From Tolypeutes matacus (Eukaryota; Chordata; Mammalia; Cingulata; Chlamyphoridae): a stretch of 64,000 bases of DNA. A program made the position numbers and the translations under genes. This document shows positions 46,701-59,600 of this stretch, in pieces (position 1 is the stretch's first letter; every line of letters starts with the position of its first letter). The stretch lies in contig JAKSZT010033882.1 in assembly GCA_026826555.1 (NCBI GenBank), positions 328,881 to 392,880 on the forward strand, given 5' to 3'. The notes under the pieces are model-generated. The model had not been told where the DNA came from and searched no databases. It was given only the letters and a program-made list of their open reading frames with translations.

Positions 46701-49700
46701 AAGGGTATGCATAAACTCCATAGGCCTCCACTGGTTTCATGGACTCCAGAGCCACCATGGGCTCCACGTGTTCTACATGGGTATGCACAGTCTCCACAGC
46801 CTCCACTGGCACCACATGCTCTACAAGCTCCACATGCTCCATGTTCTCTACAGGCTCCTTGGGGCTGTACAGGCTGCATGGTCTCCAAGGGCTTCAAACT
46901 CTCAAAAGGACCCTTGGGCATGCAGAAGCTCCACTGGCCTCCAGGGGCAATGCATGCTCCATGGGCTCCCTGACCTCAATGGCTTCCATGGCCTCCATGT
47001 GGCTTCACAGTACCCAAGGTCTTCCCAGTCTCCACAGGCTCCATGAACCTGCACAGGCCTAACAGGCTCCAAGGCTCAAAATGGACTCCACAATCTCCAC
47101 AGGCTTCCACATGGTCCTCAGCTTCTTTAGACTCTACATTCTCCACATACTTCTTGGTTTCCATGGCCTAAACCACCTCTACAGGTCTGCAAATCTCCAC
47201 AGGTCTCTACAGTCTCCATTAGCTCCACAGGCTCCACAGGTCTGCATAGGCTGCATGGCTTAAGGGGCTCCACAGGACTCATGGGCCTCCATAGGCTCCA
47301 AACGCCCCATAGTCTCCACCAATCTCCACAGCCTCCACAGTCTCCATGAAATCTGTGGTCTCCATGGGCAGCACATGCTTCACAAGCGTCAGTTGACTCT
47401 AGGGCCCTGCATAGGCTCCACAGGCATCCAGATCCTGCATGGACTCCACAAGCTCCATGGGTATTCACAGGCTCCACTGGCTCCATGGACTCCACAAGCT
47501 TCATAGGCTCCACATGCTCCACAGGCTCCATTGGTATGTACAGGCTCCACAGTCTCCACTGACTCCACAGGATCTACAGGCTCCACAGTCTCCATGTGCT
47601 CCACAGGTTCCACAGGTTCCCTGGACCTCTACAGGCTTCATAGGCTCAACAGACTCCATGGGTTCCACAGGTGTCCAATGGCTACATGCACACCACAGGC
47701 TCCAAATTCTCTGTCGTGTCCTTGGGCTCCATACCTCAATAGGTTCCATGGGACCCATGGGATTGACAATTTCCACAGGCTTCACATGCTCCAAGGGCTC
47801 TACAGCCTTTGAGATCACCACGGTCTCCATGGACTTCGTGGTGTCCATGGCCTCAACCACTTTCTCAGGCCTGAACACACTCCACAGTCCTCTACAGGCT
47901 CCATGGGCACCATGTGTTCCACAGGTCTTCATAGACTCCATGGGTTACACAGGCTCCACAGGCTTCATGAGGCTCCACAGGCTCCACAGGTCATAAAGGC
48001 TCCACTGGCCTACACTGGCCTCACAGGCTCCATGGGCTTTATGGTCTCCACAGGCTGCTTATGCTTCACAGGTGACCATGAGGTCCAGGAGCCTGCATAG
48101 ACTTTACAGGTCTTCATGTGCTCCATGGTCTCCACAGACACCATGGGCTCCACAAGCATCCAGGTGCTACATGTGCTCCATTGGCTTCACAGTCTATGCA
48201 GTCTACTCAGGCATGATACCTCAACAGGCACCATGGGACCCATAGGCTCCATGAGCTCCACAGGCTTCACAAACTTCATCTGGCTCCACAGGTTCCAAGG
48301 TCTCCACAGCTACAAGAAACCTTGATCTCCATGGGACTCATTATCTCCTCAACAGCCTCCACAGGCTCTCACAATCTTCACAAGCTCCAAAGTCTCCACA
48401 GACCTGCAGAGTCTCCATGGGGTCTACAAGATCAATTGGTTCCTTGGACCTCCACCAGATCCACAGCTCCACAGCCTGCCATGGGATCCATGGGATCCTC
48501 ACAGCCCATGGGCTACTCAGGCTCCAGAGTCTCCACAGATTACACGGGCCTGGGAGGCTCCACAGGTCTCAACATGTTCCACAATCTCCAAAGGCTCATC
48601 AGACTGCATGGGTTCCACACGTTTCTATTGTCTACAAGCACTCCACAGACTCAAAATTCTCTGTAGTGTCCTTGGGATACATAACTCAACAGGTTCCATG
48701 GACCCCATGGGCTTGACGAGCTCCACAGGATCCACAGGGATATACAGGCTCCAAAGGCTTCTTGGCCCTGCACAGGCTCCATGGTCTACACATGCTTTGT
48801 GAGCACCATGGTGTCCATGAACTTCATGGTCGCCATGGCCTCAACCACCTCCACAGGCCTGCAAGGCTCCACAGGGCTCTAGAGGCTCCATGGCTTCCAT
48901 GGTCTCCACAGGTCTGCAAAGTCTCCATGGCTTACACAGGCCCCACAGACTACATGGACCTCCACAGTCTCCAAAGTACCCACAGTCTCCACTGACCTAC
49001 CCAGCCTCCACAGGATGCATCGGCTTAATGGTCTCCACAGCCAGCACATGCTCCAAAGTTGTCAAAGGACTCCAGGGGCATTCATAGACTCCACAGGCCT
49101 CCATGGACTCCATAGACTCCTCAGGCTCCATGGGCTCCACAGACATCCATGGGTAACATGCACCACATTAACTCCACAGTCTTCAGGGATTCATCAGGCT
49201 CCATACCTCAACATACTCCATGGGACCCATGGGCTCCATGAGCTCAACAGTCTCCACAGGCATCAACTGTATTCACAGGCTTCATGGGCTCCACAGCTAA
49301 CAGGTCATCATGGAATCCCTGATATCCATGGGTCCCATGGTCTCCATGGGCTCCACGTGCTCCACAGGCTCCATGGATATGCACCAGCTCCACAGTCTTC
49401 ACAGATTACATGGGCCTGCACAGGCTCCATGGGCCTCCATGCATTCCAAAGTCTCCACAGTTTCCATAGGCACCACCAGCTCCATGCACCTGCAGAGACT
49501 CCACAGGCTTCCACATTCTCCACAAGCTCCCCAGGCTCTACAGTCTCCATGGATGCCACAGTTTACACATGTTCCAAGAGCTCCACAGGCTTCACAGTCT
49601 CCACAGGCTCCATGGCCTTTAGGGCCTCCATGATCTTCACAGCCTAAACATGCTCCAGAGATTCCACAAGCTCAACAGGCGTCCATGGGCTCCAAGGGCT

Positions 49701-51754
49701 CCATAGGCTTCCATGCATACCACAGGCTCAAACGTTTCCAAGGGCATGCAACTGATCCACAGGCGTCCATGGGCTTCACAAACTCCACAACTCCACAGGA
49801 CTCCATGGGATCCACTCACCCCATGGACTTCTCAGGCTCCATGGGATCCATTGGCTCCACAGAATTCAACTGGTTCACAGGCCATATGAGATCCACCTGC
49901 AACACTGATGTCCACAAAATCCACAGGCATCATGGCTCCACAGGCTCCTTGGGACTGAACAGTCTCGACACCCTCCATGGACCCACAGTTGCCACAGATG
50001 CCACTGGGCTTCACAGGATCCACAAGTCTCCATTGGCTCCACAGGCATTATTGTCTCCACAGGCGCTACAGTTTCCAAAGTATTGTAAAGGCTCGATAGT
50101 ATTCACTGCCTAGACTGGTCTCCTCAAGCTCCACAAATTCCAAAGCCTCCACAATCTCTCCAGGCATGCACAAGTTCCATGATTTCCATGTGGTCTACAG
50201 GCCTCCACCAACTCCAAAGACTCTCCAATCTCCAGAGGTTCCATGAGCTGCATAGGGCCCACAGGCTCCATGGCCCAAAATGGGCTCCACAGACTTCCGA
50301 GGCCTGCAGAGTGACCATGGGCTCCACAGGGTCCTCATGCTTTCACAGGCTCCACAGGACTCCACAGATTTCAGTTTCCATGGGACCCATTAGCTCTATG
50401 GGTTCCACAGGCCTTTGTATTATCAAAGACTTCACAATCTCCCTGTCCTTCATGGGCCTTCTCTGGCTCCACAGGCATCCTTGGGCTCCATAGTCTCCAC
50501 GGGCTCCTTGGCCTCCATGGCCTCCACAAGTTCCACCATGTCCACAGACTCCATGGTCTTAACAGTTTGCCAAAGTTCTACTGGACTTCACAGCATCCAT
50601 GAGCCCCATTGAATCACCAGCCTCCATGTCCTCCACAGTCCTCTATGACATCCTGGGTTCCACCAGCTCCATTGGGTCCACAGAATCCACAGGTCCATGG
50701 CCATGTACAGGCTCAACAGGCCTCAATGGGCTCCGCAGTTCCACATGTTCAACAGGCTCCATGGGCTCCACACATGTCTGTGTGCTACATGCACTCCAAA
50801 GGCTCCACATTCTCTGTGGTTTCCTTGTACTCCATACCTCAACAGGCTCCATGAACCAATGGGCATGATGAATTCCATAGGATCCAAAGGCCTGTGGGGG
50901 CTCTACAGGCTCACTGTGTCTGCACAGGCTCGATGGGCTCCATTGACTTCATTGGCTCCATGGGCCCCACAGCTAGTCATGACTCCATGGAATACCTGAT
51001 CTCCATGGGCTTCCTGGTGTCCATGCTCTCCACATGCTCCACAGACTGCATGGACATTCATAGGCTCCACAGGCTCCACTGATTCCAAAGGCTCCACAGG
51101 CTCTACATGCTCCACAGTCTCCAAAGGTTACATGTGCCTGCATATGCTCCACAGCCTCCCTGGGTTCAAATGCTCCACATGCTTCACTGGCCTGCACAGG
51201 GTCCACAGACCTACACAGGTGCCACGGGCTCCATGGGCTTCACAAGCCTCCACATACTCCACAACCTCAACAGGCTCCACCTACTCCATGGAAATCCAAA
51301 GATTCCATAGGCTCCATCGGCTCCATGGGCCTGCACAGGTTGCACAGTCTCCACTGGTTCCATACCTCAAGAGGCTCCATGGCCCCATGGGCTCCATGAG
51401 CTATACAGGCTCCACAGGCCTCAAGTTTCTTCACAGGCTCCAAGGGCTCCACAGAACTCCATGGAATCTCTGATCTCCATGGCTTCATGATATCCATGGG
51501 CTCCATGGGCTCCACAGGCTCCATGGGCATGCACAGGCTGCACATTCTCCACTGACTCCATGGGCTCCACAGGCTCCAACAGCTCCACAGTCTCCACAGG
51601 TTCCCTGGGACTGCACAGGCTCCACAGTACTTCATGGGTTCCAAAGTTTCCACAGGCTCCATAGGCACCTCAGGCTCCATGGACACTCAGAGACTCCACA
51701 AGCTTCTACAGGCTCCCCAAACTCCACAGGCTCCACAGGTTTCATGGACCCCAC
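40752..51754 (+). repeat. Sat1 satellite, right block
   Basis: Continuation of the 9-base-unit array with clear higher-order periodicity. The CTGTAGTGTCCTTGGGCTCC-type landmark recurs near 41.57, 43.25, 44.76, 46.31, 47.71, 48.66 and 50.81 kb. The GATCCTTAGCTTCTTCAGAC-type landmark recurs near 40.88, 42.28, 42.67, 43.92, 45.73 and 47.11 kb. A third landmark, GGGTCCTCAGG followed by TGCACAGGCTCCACAGG, recurs near 41.23, 44.27 and 46.07 kb. Landmark order is constant within a unit. Units are about 1.0-1.7 kb and diverged, for example 44.0-44.4 against 45.8-46.2 kb. The array ends abruptly at about 51754, where Sat2 begins. No host gene or other mobile element was seen inside. Confidence 0.93.
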
Positions 51755-54700
51755 AGTTTATGTTTTCCAACTGCTTTTCCCTAATGCTCAGTGAATAAAG
51801 TTGGATCTTCAGGTTACAGAATCAGTAAAGAGACTTGTTTCATTGGCTGATCTGCACGTGTTTTCACTCAAAATCATCTTCAAGACACTGGTTTCACCTA
51901 ATTCTATGTGAATGCAGGAGGTACTTAAAGTTTGAAAGGTAAGTAAGATACTTGTTTCTTTGATTGCTATCACTTGCTTTCACTCACAATCAATGTCAAA
52001 ACACTGCTTTTACCTAATGCTATGACAATGCAGTGGTTTCTTCAGTTTTCAAACCTGAGCAGGATACACATTTCATTGGCATCCATGCACTTGCATGGAG
52101 TTACAATCAACTTCAAAATCCTCGTTTTAACATACAGCTCTGTTGATCTGGGAGGTTCTTCAGGTTTGTAAAATATGAAAGATAATTGTTTCCCTGGCTG
52201 CTATGCACTTGCTCTTATTCACAAGGTCAAAACCCTTCTTTTACCTAATGTTCTGCCAATGCAGAGGTTCTTCACTTTTGTAAAGTAAATAAGATACTTT
52301 TTCCTAGGCTGTTATGCTCTTGTTTTCACTTACAACCACTGTCAAAACACCACTTTTACCTAATGCTATGTCAATGCAGTAGTTTATTCACTTTGGAAAT
52401 CTAAGTAAGATTTGTGTTTCATTTGCTGCTTTGCATGGGCTTTCATTTACAATCACCCTTCACAATGCTGATTTTACCTAATACTCTGAGAATGCAGGAG
52501 GTACTTCATCTGTCAAAGGTAAGTAAGATACATTTTTTCCAGCCTGCTGTGCACTTGCTTTCACTCAGAATGTCAAAACCCTGCATATACGTAATGCTCT
52601 GCCAATGCAGAGGTTCTCCACTTTTGTAAAGTAAATAAGATTCTTCTTTCCTTGGCTGCTGTGCACTTGTTTACACTTACATCCACCGTCAAAATTCAGC
52701 TTTTTCTAAGTCAATGGTGCAGTTTCTTCACTTTTGAAATCAAAGTGAGTTTTGCGCTTCTTTTGGTGCTAAGCAAGTGTTTTCTATTACAATCAAATTC
52801 AAAGCACTTTTTCCTAATGCTCAGTGAATGCATTCGGTTTTTCAGTTTAGAGAGCCAATAAAGAAACATGTTTCATTGGCTGCTTGCACCTGTTTTCACT
52901 TACAAACAACTTCAACTCACAGGATTCACCTAAATCTCTGTGAATGCAGGAGGTACTTCAAGATTGAAATGTAAGTAAAATACTTGTTTGTTTGGCTGCT
53001 ATGCACTTGCTTTCCTTTACAATTAATGCCAAAACACTGGTTTTACCTAATGCTATGCCAATGCATTGGTTTTTTCATGTTTCAAAACTAAGCAGGATAC
53101 TCATTTCATTGGCAGCTATGCACTTGCTTGGAATTACAATCAACTCCAAAATCCTGGTTTTAACCTAAATCTCTGTGAATCCTGGATATTCTTCACATTT
53201 TTATAGTATAGAGGATACTTGTTTCCTCGTCTGCTATGTCCTTGTTTTCACTTACAACAAAGGTCAAAACACCGCTTTTCCTATGTGAATGCTACAGTTC
53301 CTTCACTTTTGAAATCTATGTAAGATTTTATTTCTTTTGCTGCTGTGCATGTGTTTTCACTTATACTCAACTTCAAATCACTGCTTTTCCCTATCACTCA
53401 GTGAATGCTGTCAGTTTTTCAGTATAGAGAACCAATAAAGATACTTGTTTCATAGGCCCCTTTGCATGTATTCTCACTTACAATGAACTTCAAGACACTG
53501 GTTCCACCTAACTCTCTGTGAAAGCAGGAGGTACTTTATCTTTGAAATGTAAGTAAGATACTTATTTCCTTTGTTGCTATGCACTTGCTTTCACTCACAA
53601 TGGCAGAACCCTGCTTTTACTTTGTGCTATGCCAATGCAGAGGTTCTTCACTTTTGTAAAGTAAATAAGACACTTCTTTCTTCAGCTGCTATGCACTTCT
53701 TTTCCCATACAATCAATGTCAAAACACTGCTTTCTCAATGCCAATGCTGCAGTTTCTTCACTTTTGAAATCTAACTAGGTTTCTAGTTTCTTTGGCTGCT
53801 AAGCTCATGTTTTCACTTACAATCAACTTCAAAGCACTGTGTTTCCCTGATGCCTGGGGAATGCAGTGGGTTTTTCAGTTTAGAGAACCAATAAAGAAAC
53901 TTGTTTCTTTAGCTGCTCTGCACATGTTTTTACTTACAACCAACTTTAAGTCCCTGGTTTCACCTAACACGCTGGAATGCAGGAGTTACCTAAAGTTTGA
54001 AAGGTAAGTCAGATATTTGTTTATTTGACTGTTATCCAGTTGCTTTCACTCACAACCAATGTCAAAACACTGATTTTACATAATGTTCAGACAATGCAGT
54101 GGTGTCTTCAGTTTTCAAACTTAAGCAGGTTTCTCATTTCATTGGCAGCTATGCACTTGCTTGGAGTTACAATCAACTTCAAAATCCTGGTTTTAACCCA
54201 AAGCTTTTTCAAACCAGGAGGTTCTTCACGTTTGCAAAGTAAGAAAGATACCTGTTTCCTTGGCTGCTATGAGCATGTTTTCATTTAAAGCAAATGTCAA
54301 AACATCGCATTTACCTAAAGCTATGCCAATGCAGTAGTTTTTTCAATTTTGAAATCTAAGTACTATTTGTGTTTCATTTCCTGCTATGCTCCTCTTTTCA
54401 CTTACAATCCCCTTCAGAGCACTGGTGTTACCTAACACTCTGTGAATGCAGGAGTTAATGTTTCTTTGAAAGGTAAGTAAGATACTTGTTTCCCTGGCTG
54501 CTAAGAACTTGCTTTCACTCACAATGTCAAAACCCTTCTTTAATCTAATGCTCTGCTAATGTAGAGGTTCTTCACCTTTGTAAAGTAAATAAGATTCTTC
54601 TTTCCTTGGATCTTATGCCCTTGTTTTCAGTTACAGTCATGTCAAAGCACTGCTTTTTCTATGCCAACCCTGCAGTTTCTTCACTCTTGAAATCTAAGTA

Positions 54701-55835
54701 AGATTCTAGTTTCCTTTGCTGCTATGCACGTGTTTTCACTTATAATCAACTTCAAAGCACTGCTTATTCCTAATGCTCAGTGAATATAGCCAGTTTTTCA
54801 GTTCACAGAAGCTTTAAGGAAATTTGTTTCATTGGCTTCTATGCATATGTTTTCACTTACATTCAAGTTCAAGACACTGGTTTCACCTAACACTCTGTGA
54901 ATGCAGGGGGTACATCAAGTTTGAAAGGTAAGTAAGATACTTGTTGTTTGGCTGCTACACACTTGCCTTCACTCACAATCAATGCCAAATCCTGCTTTTA
55001 CCTAATGTTATGTCTATACAGTGGTTTCCTCAGTATTCAAAACTAAACAGGATACTCATTTCATTGGTAGTTATGCACTTGCTTGGAGTTACAATGATCT
55101 TCAAAATCCTGGTTTTAACCTAAAGCTCTGTGAATCCAGGTGGTTTTCACGTTTGTAAAGTAAGAAAGATACTTCTTTCTTTGGTTTCTATACCCTTGTT
55201 TTCACTTACAAGCCATATCAAAACACCAATTTTACCTAATGATATGCCAATGCAGTAGTTCTTCACTTTAGAAATCTAAGTAAGATTTGTGTTTAATTTC
55301 CTCCTATGCATGTGTTTTCACTTAAAATCAACTTCAAGACACTAGATTCACCTAACTCTGTAAATGCAGGAGGTACTTCAAGTTTGAAATGTAAGTAAGA
55401 TACTTGTTTGTTTGGCTGCTATACATTTGCTTTCACTCAGAATCAATGTCAAAACACTGCTTTTACTTAATGCTATTCCAACGCAGTGATTTCTTCAGTT
55501 TTCAAAACTAATAGTACACTCATTTAATTGGCAGCTATGCACTATTTGGACATAAAATCAACTTCAAAATCTTGGTTTTAACCTACAGCTCTGTTGATCC
55601 AGGAGGTTCTTCACATTTGTAAAGTGTGAAAGATAATTGTGTCCCTGGCTGCTATACACTTACTCTCACTCAAAACTTCAAAACGCTTCTTTTACCTATT
55701 GCCTTGCCAATGCAGAGGTTTTTCACTTTTGTAAAGTAAATGAAATAATTCTTTCCTAGGATGTTATGCCACTGTTTTCACTTATAACCACTGTCAAAAT
55801 AAAGCTTTTACCTTGTGGTATGCCAATGCCATACC
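51755..55835 (+). repeat. Sat2 satellite, left block (about 115-bp monomers)
   Basis: AT-rich tandem array of related monomers of about 110-117 bases. Each monomer contains a core like TTTTCACTTACAATCAACTT, then CAAAACACTGCTTTTACCTA, then GAATGCAGGAGGTACTTCAA, then TAAGTAAGATACTTGTTT and GGCTGCTATGCAC. Two alternating monomer families can be told apart, one with GTGAATGCAGGAGGTACTTC and one with ATGCCAATGCAGTAGTTTCT. At least six monomer variants build larger units. The F-type monomer with CCAATAAAGAAACTTGTTTC recurs near 51.82, 52.86, 53.44, 53.89 and 54.81 kb. No gene is present; the short open frames are chance products of the repeat. Confidence 0.93.
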
Positions 55836-56692
55836 ATGTGGAGTCTGTGGAGCCCATTTTGGGCCACAGAGCCTCTGAGGCTTGTGCTGGCTAATGGAGC
55901 CTGTGCATACTGGGGAGTCTGTGGAGACTTGGAAGCCACATTCATGCCATGTAGGCCTTGGAGGTCATGGAGCCCATGGAACATGCATTGCCCCTGGAGG
56001 CCTGTGGAGCCTCTGCATGCCCATGGAGCCTGTTAAGCCTTGGAAACACTTGGAGACCATGCAGCCTGTGCAGGCCCATGGAGCCTGTGGAGCACATGGG
56101 CCTTATGGAGCCTGAAGAGCCTGTGGAGTTGGTAGAGCTTGTGGAGCCTCTGCATACCCAACAAGACTATTGAGCACGTGGGTCCCATGGAGCCTGTGGA
56201 GTCTGTGCAGTCCTTGGAGGTCTGTGGAGACTATGAAAGTACCTTGAGGACATTGACATCTGTGGAGAATGTGCTGCTTGTGGAGACCATAGATTCCATG
56301 GATTCTGTGTAGGCTGTGTTAAGCAGTGGAACCTGTGGGTTCTTTGAAGCCTGTGGAGGCCCAGGAAGCTTGTGGAGGCTGTACAGGCCTGTGAATCCTG
56401 TGGAGTTCATCGATCCCATGGGACTCATGGAGCCTGTTTAGTTATGGAGCCCAAGGACACTGAAGAGAATGTGGAGCCAGTTAAGAACATGTAGACCATT
56501 GACACCTGTGCAGCCCATGGAGAATATTGAGCCTGTGGAGACTGCGGTGTCCATTGAGGCCTTGGAGCCTGTAGAGGTCTTAGACTGGTGGATTCTGTGG
56601 AGCCGATGGAGATGGTGGAGCCCATGGAGCTGTAAAGGATTGTAGAGCCCCCAGAGCCCATGGAGCCCAAGGAGCCCAAGGAGCCCAAACAT
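55836..56692 (-). repeat. Inverted Sat1 block inside Sat2
   Basis: 857 bases of Sat1 in the opposite orientation (plus strand reads CCTGTGGAGCCCATGGAG-type units), embedded in Sat2. On the minus strand from 56692 downwards it is collinear with Sat1 near 34.82-35.10 kb, including ACAGCTCCATGGGCTCCA, ACAGGTGTCAATGG..CTACATGT and the GTGTCCTTGGGCTCCATA landmark. Its far end (55850-55865) carries the CCCAAAATGGGC landmark. The Sat2 monomers on either side are cut at non-equivalent positions and no TSD is visible, so it is not a transposon-style insertion. Confidence 0.9.
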
Positions 56693-59600
56693 TGGTTTTA
56701 CCTAACTCTGTGAAGGCAGAAGGTACTTCAACTTTAAAAGTTAATTACGATATTTGTTCATTTCACTGCTATGCACTTGCTTTCACTCACAATGTCAAAA
56801 CCCTGCTTTTACCTATTGCTATGACAATGCAAAAACTGCTTTTACAATGCCAATACTACATTTCATCCCTTTGGAAATCTAAGTAGGATTCTTCTTTCCT
56901 TTACTGCTATGCATGTGTTTTCACTTACGATCAACTACAAAACACTGCTATTCCCTAATTCTGGGTGAATGCAGTCAGTTCATTGGTTTAGGATACAAAT
57001 AAAGAAATTTGTTTCATTGGATGCTTTCCACATGTTTTCACTTAAAATCAACTTCAAGACTCTGGTTTCACATAACTCTATGTGAATGTAGGAGAAACTT
57101 CAAGTTTGAAGGGTAAGTACGATACTTGTTTATTGCCCTGCTATGCACTTGCTTTAACTCACAATGTCAAAACACTGCTTTTACCTAATGCTATACCAAT
57201 GCAGTGGTTTCTTCACTTTAAAAATCTAAGTAAGATTTGTTTTTCATTTGGTGCTATGCATGTGTTTTCACTTACAATTATCTTTAAAACACTGTTTTAC
57301 ATAACATGCTGTGAATTCAGGAGGTACTTCCATTTTGAAAGTTATGTAAGATACATGTTTGTTTCACTGCTATTCAGTTGCTTTCACTCACAATGTCTAA
57401 TCCCTGCTTTTACCTACTGCTATGCCAATGCAGAAGTTCTTCACTTTTGTGAAGTACATAAGATACTTCTTTCCTTGGCTGCTATGCACTTGATTTCTCT
57501 CACTATGCCAATGCTGCTTTTTCCTAATGCTATGCCAATTCATTAGTTTCTTTACTTTACAAATCTAAAGAAGATTTTGTTTCATTTGCTGCTATGCATG
57601 TGCTTTCACTTACAATTTCTTCAAAACACTGGTATTACCTAACATGCTGTGAATGCAGAAGGTACTTCAACTTTGAAACGTAAGTAAGATACTTGTTTGT
57701 TTGGCTGCTATTCACTTGCTTTCACTTACAATCCATGTAAAAACACTGCTTTTACCTAATACTATGCCAAATCAGTAGTTTCTTCACTTCGCAAATCTAA
57801 GTAAGATTTGTGTTTTGTTTGCTGCTATGCATGTGTTTTCACTTAAACTCATCTTCAAAACACTGGTTTTACCTAAGACCCTGTGAATGCAGGATGTAAT
57901 TCAACTTTGAAAGTTAAATAAGTTGCTTGATTTTTTGGCCGCTATACACTTGATTTCACTCACCATGTCAAAACTGAGGTTTTAATGTGCCAATGCTGCA
58001 GTTTCTTCGCTTTGAACTCTAAGTAAGATTCTCTTTCTTTTGCTGCCATGCACATATTTTCACTTACAATCAACTTCAAAACACTGCTTTTCCCTAACAC
58101 TTGGTGAATGCAGTCATTTCTTTGGTTTAGAAAACCAATAAAGAAACTTGTTCCATTGGCTGCTTGCCACGTGTTTTCAATTACTATCAACTTCAAGTCA
58201 CTTCTTTTACCTACCTCTCTGTGAATGTAGGATGTACTTCAAGTTTGAAATGTAAGTAAGATACTTCTTTTTTTTGCCTGCTATGCACTAGTTTTCCCTC
58301 ACAATCAATGTAAAAATACTGCTTTTACCTAATGCTATGCCAATGCTGTAGTTTCTTCACTTTTCAAATCTAAGTAACTTTTGTGTTTCATTTGCTCCTA
58401 TGCATGTGTTTTCACTTAAAATCATCTTCAAACACTGGTTTTACCTAACACTCTGTGAATGCAGCAAGTTATTCAACTTTGAAAGTTGACAAAAATACTT
58501 GTTTCTTTGGGTGCTCTACAATTGCCTTCACTCACAATGTCAAAACCATGCGTTTACTAAGCCATTGCTGCAGTTGCTTCACTTTGGAAATCTAAGTAGA
58601 ATTCTTCTTTCTTTTACTTCTATGCCTATGTTTTCATTTACAATCAACTTCAAAACACTGCTTTTCCCTAACACTGTGGAATGCAGTCAATTCTTCAGTT
58701 TAGAAAACCAATAAAGAAATTTGCTACCTTGCCTCTTTTGCACCTGTTTTCACTTAAAATTAACTTCAAGTCACTGGTTTCACCTAACTCTCTGTGAATG
58801 TGCGAGGTACTTCACGATTGAAAGGTAAGTAATAACTTGTTTGTTTGGCTGCTATGCACTTGCTTTCATTCATTATGCCAACACAGTGCTTTTTCCTAAT
58901 GCTGTGACAATGGAGTAGGTTCTTTATTGTACAGATCTAAATAAGATTTGATTTTTATTTGCTGCTATGCATGTGTTTTCACTTAAAATCATCTTCCAAA
59001 CACTAGATTTACCTAACACACTGTGAATGCAAGAGTAACTTCAACTTTGAAACATAAGTAAGATACTTGTTTGTTTGGCTGCTATGCTCTTCCTTTCACT
59101 CACAATCAATGCAAAAACACTGCTTTTTCCTAATGCTATGCCAATGCAGTAGTTTCCTCACTTTTCAAATCTAACTAAGATTTGTGTTTTGTTTGCTGCT
59201 ATGCATGTGTTTTCACTTAAAATCATCTTCAAAACACTGGTTTTACCTAACACTCTGTGAAGGGAGGAGGTACTTCAACTCTGAAAGTTAAGTAAGACTC
59301 TTCTTTCTTTTGCTGCTGTGCACGTTTTCACTTGCTATCAACTTCAAAATACTACTTTTCTCTAATGCTGAGTGAATACAGTCAGTTTTATGGTTTAGAT
59401 AGCCAACAAAGAAACTTGTTTCATGGGCTGCTTTACATGTGTTTTCACTTAAAATCAACTTCAATACACTGGTTTTCCCTAACTCTATGAATGCAGGAGG
59501 TACTTCAAGTTTGAAAGTTAAGTAGGATACATTTTTGTTTGCCTGATATGCACTTGCTTTTACTCACAATGTCAAAACACTGCTTTTACCTAATGCTATG

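Noticed and set aside
32318..51754. Dozens of open frames of 60-210 codons in all six frames, rich in Gly-Ser-Thr-Met, Leu-His, Pro-Val-Glu or Cys-Gly-Ala repeats
   Set aside because: A 9-base unit equals three codons and its common variants contain no stop in any frame, so long frames arise automatically. There is no start context, splice structure or single favoured frame.
32318..51754. Possible CRISPR-like or regularly spaced repeat array
   Set aside because: The units are contiguous and degenerate with no unique spacers, and the context is mammalian.
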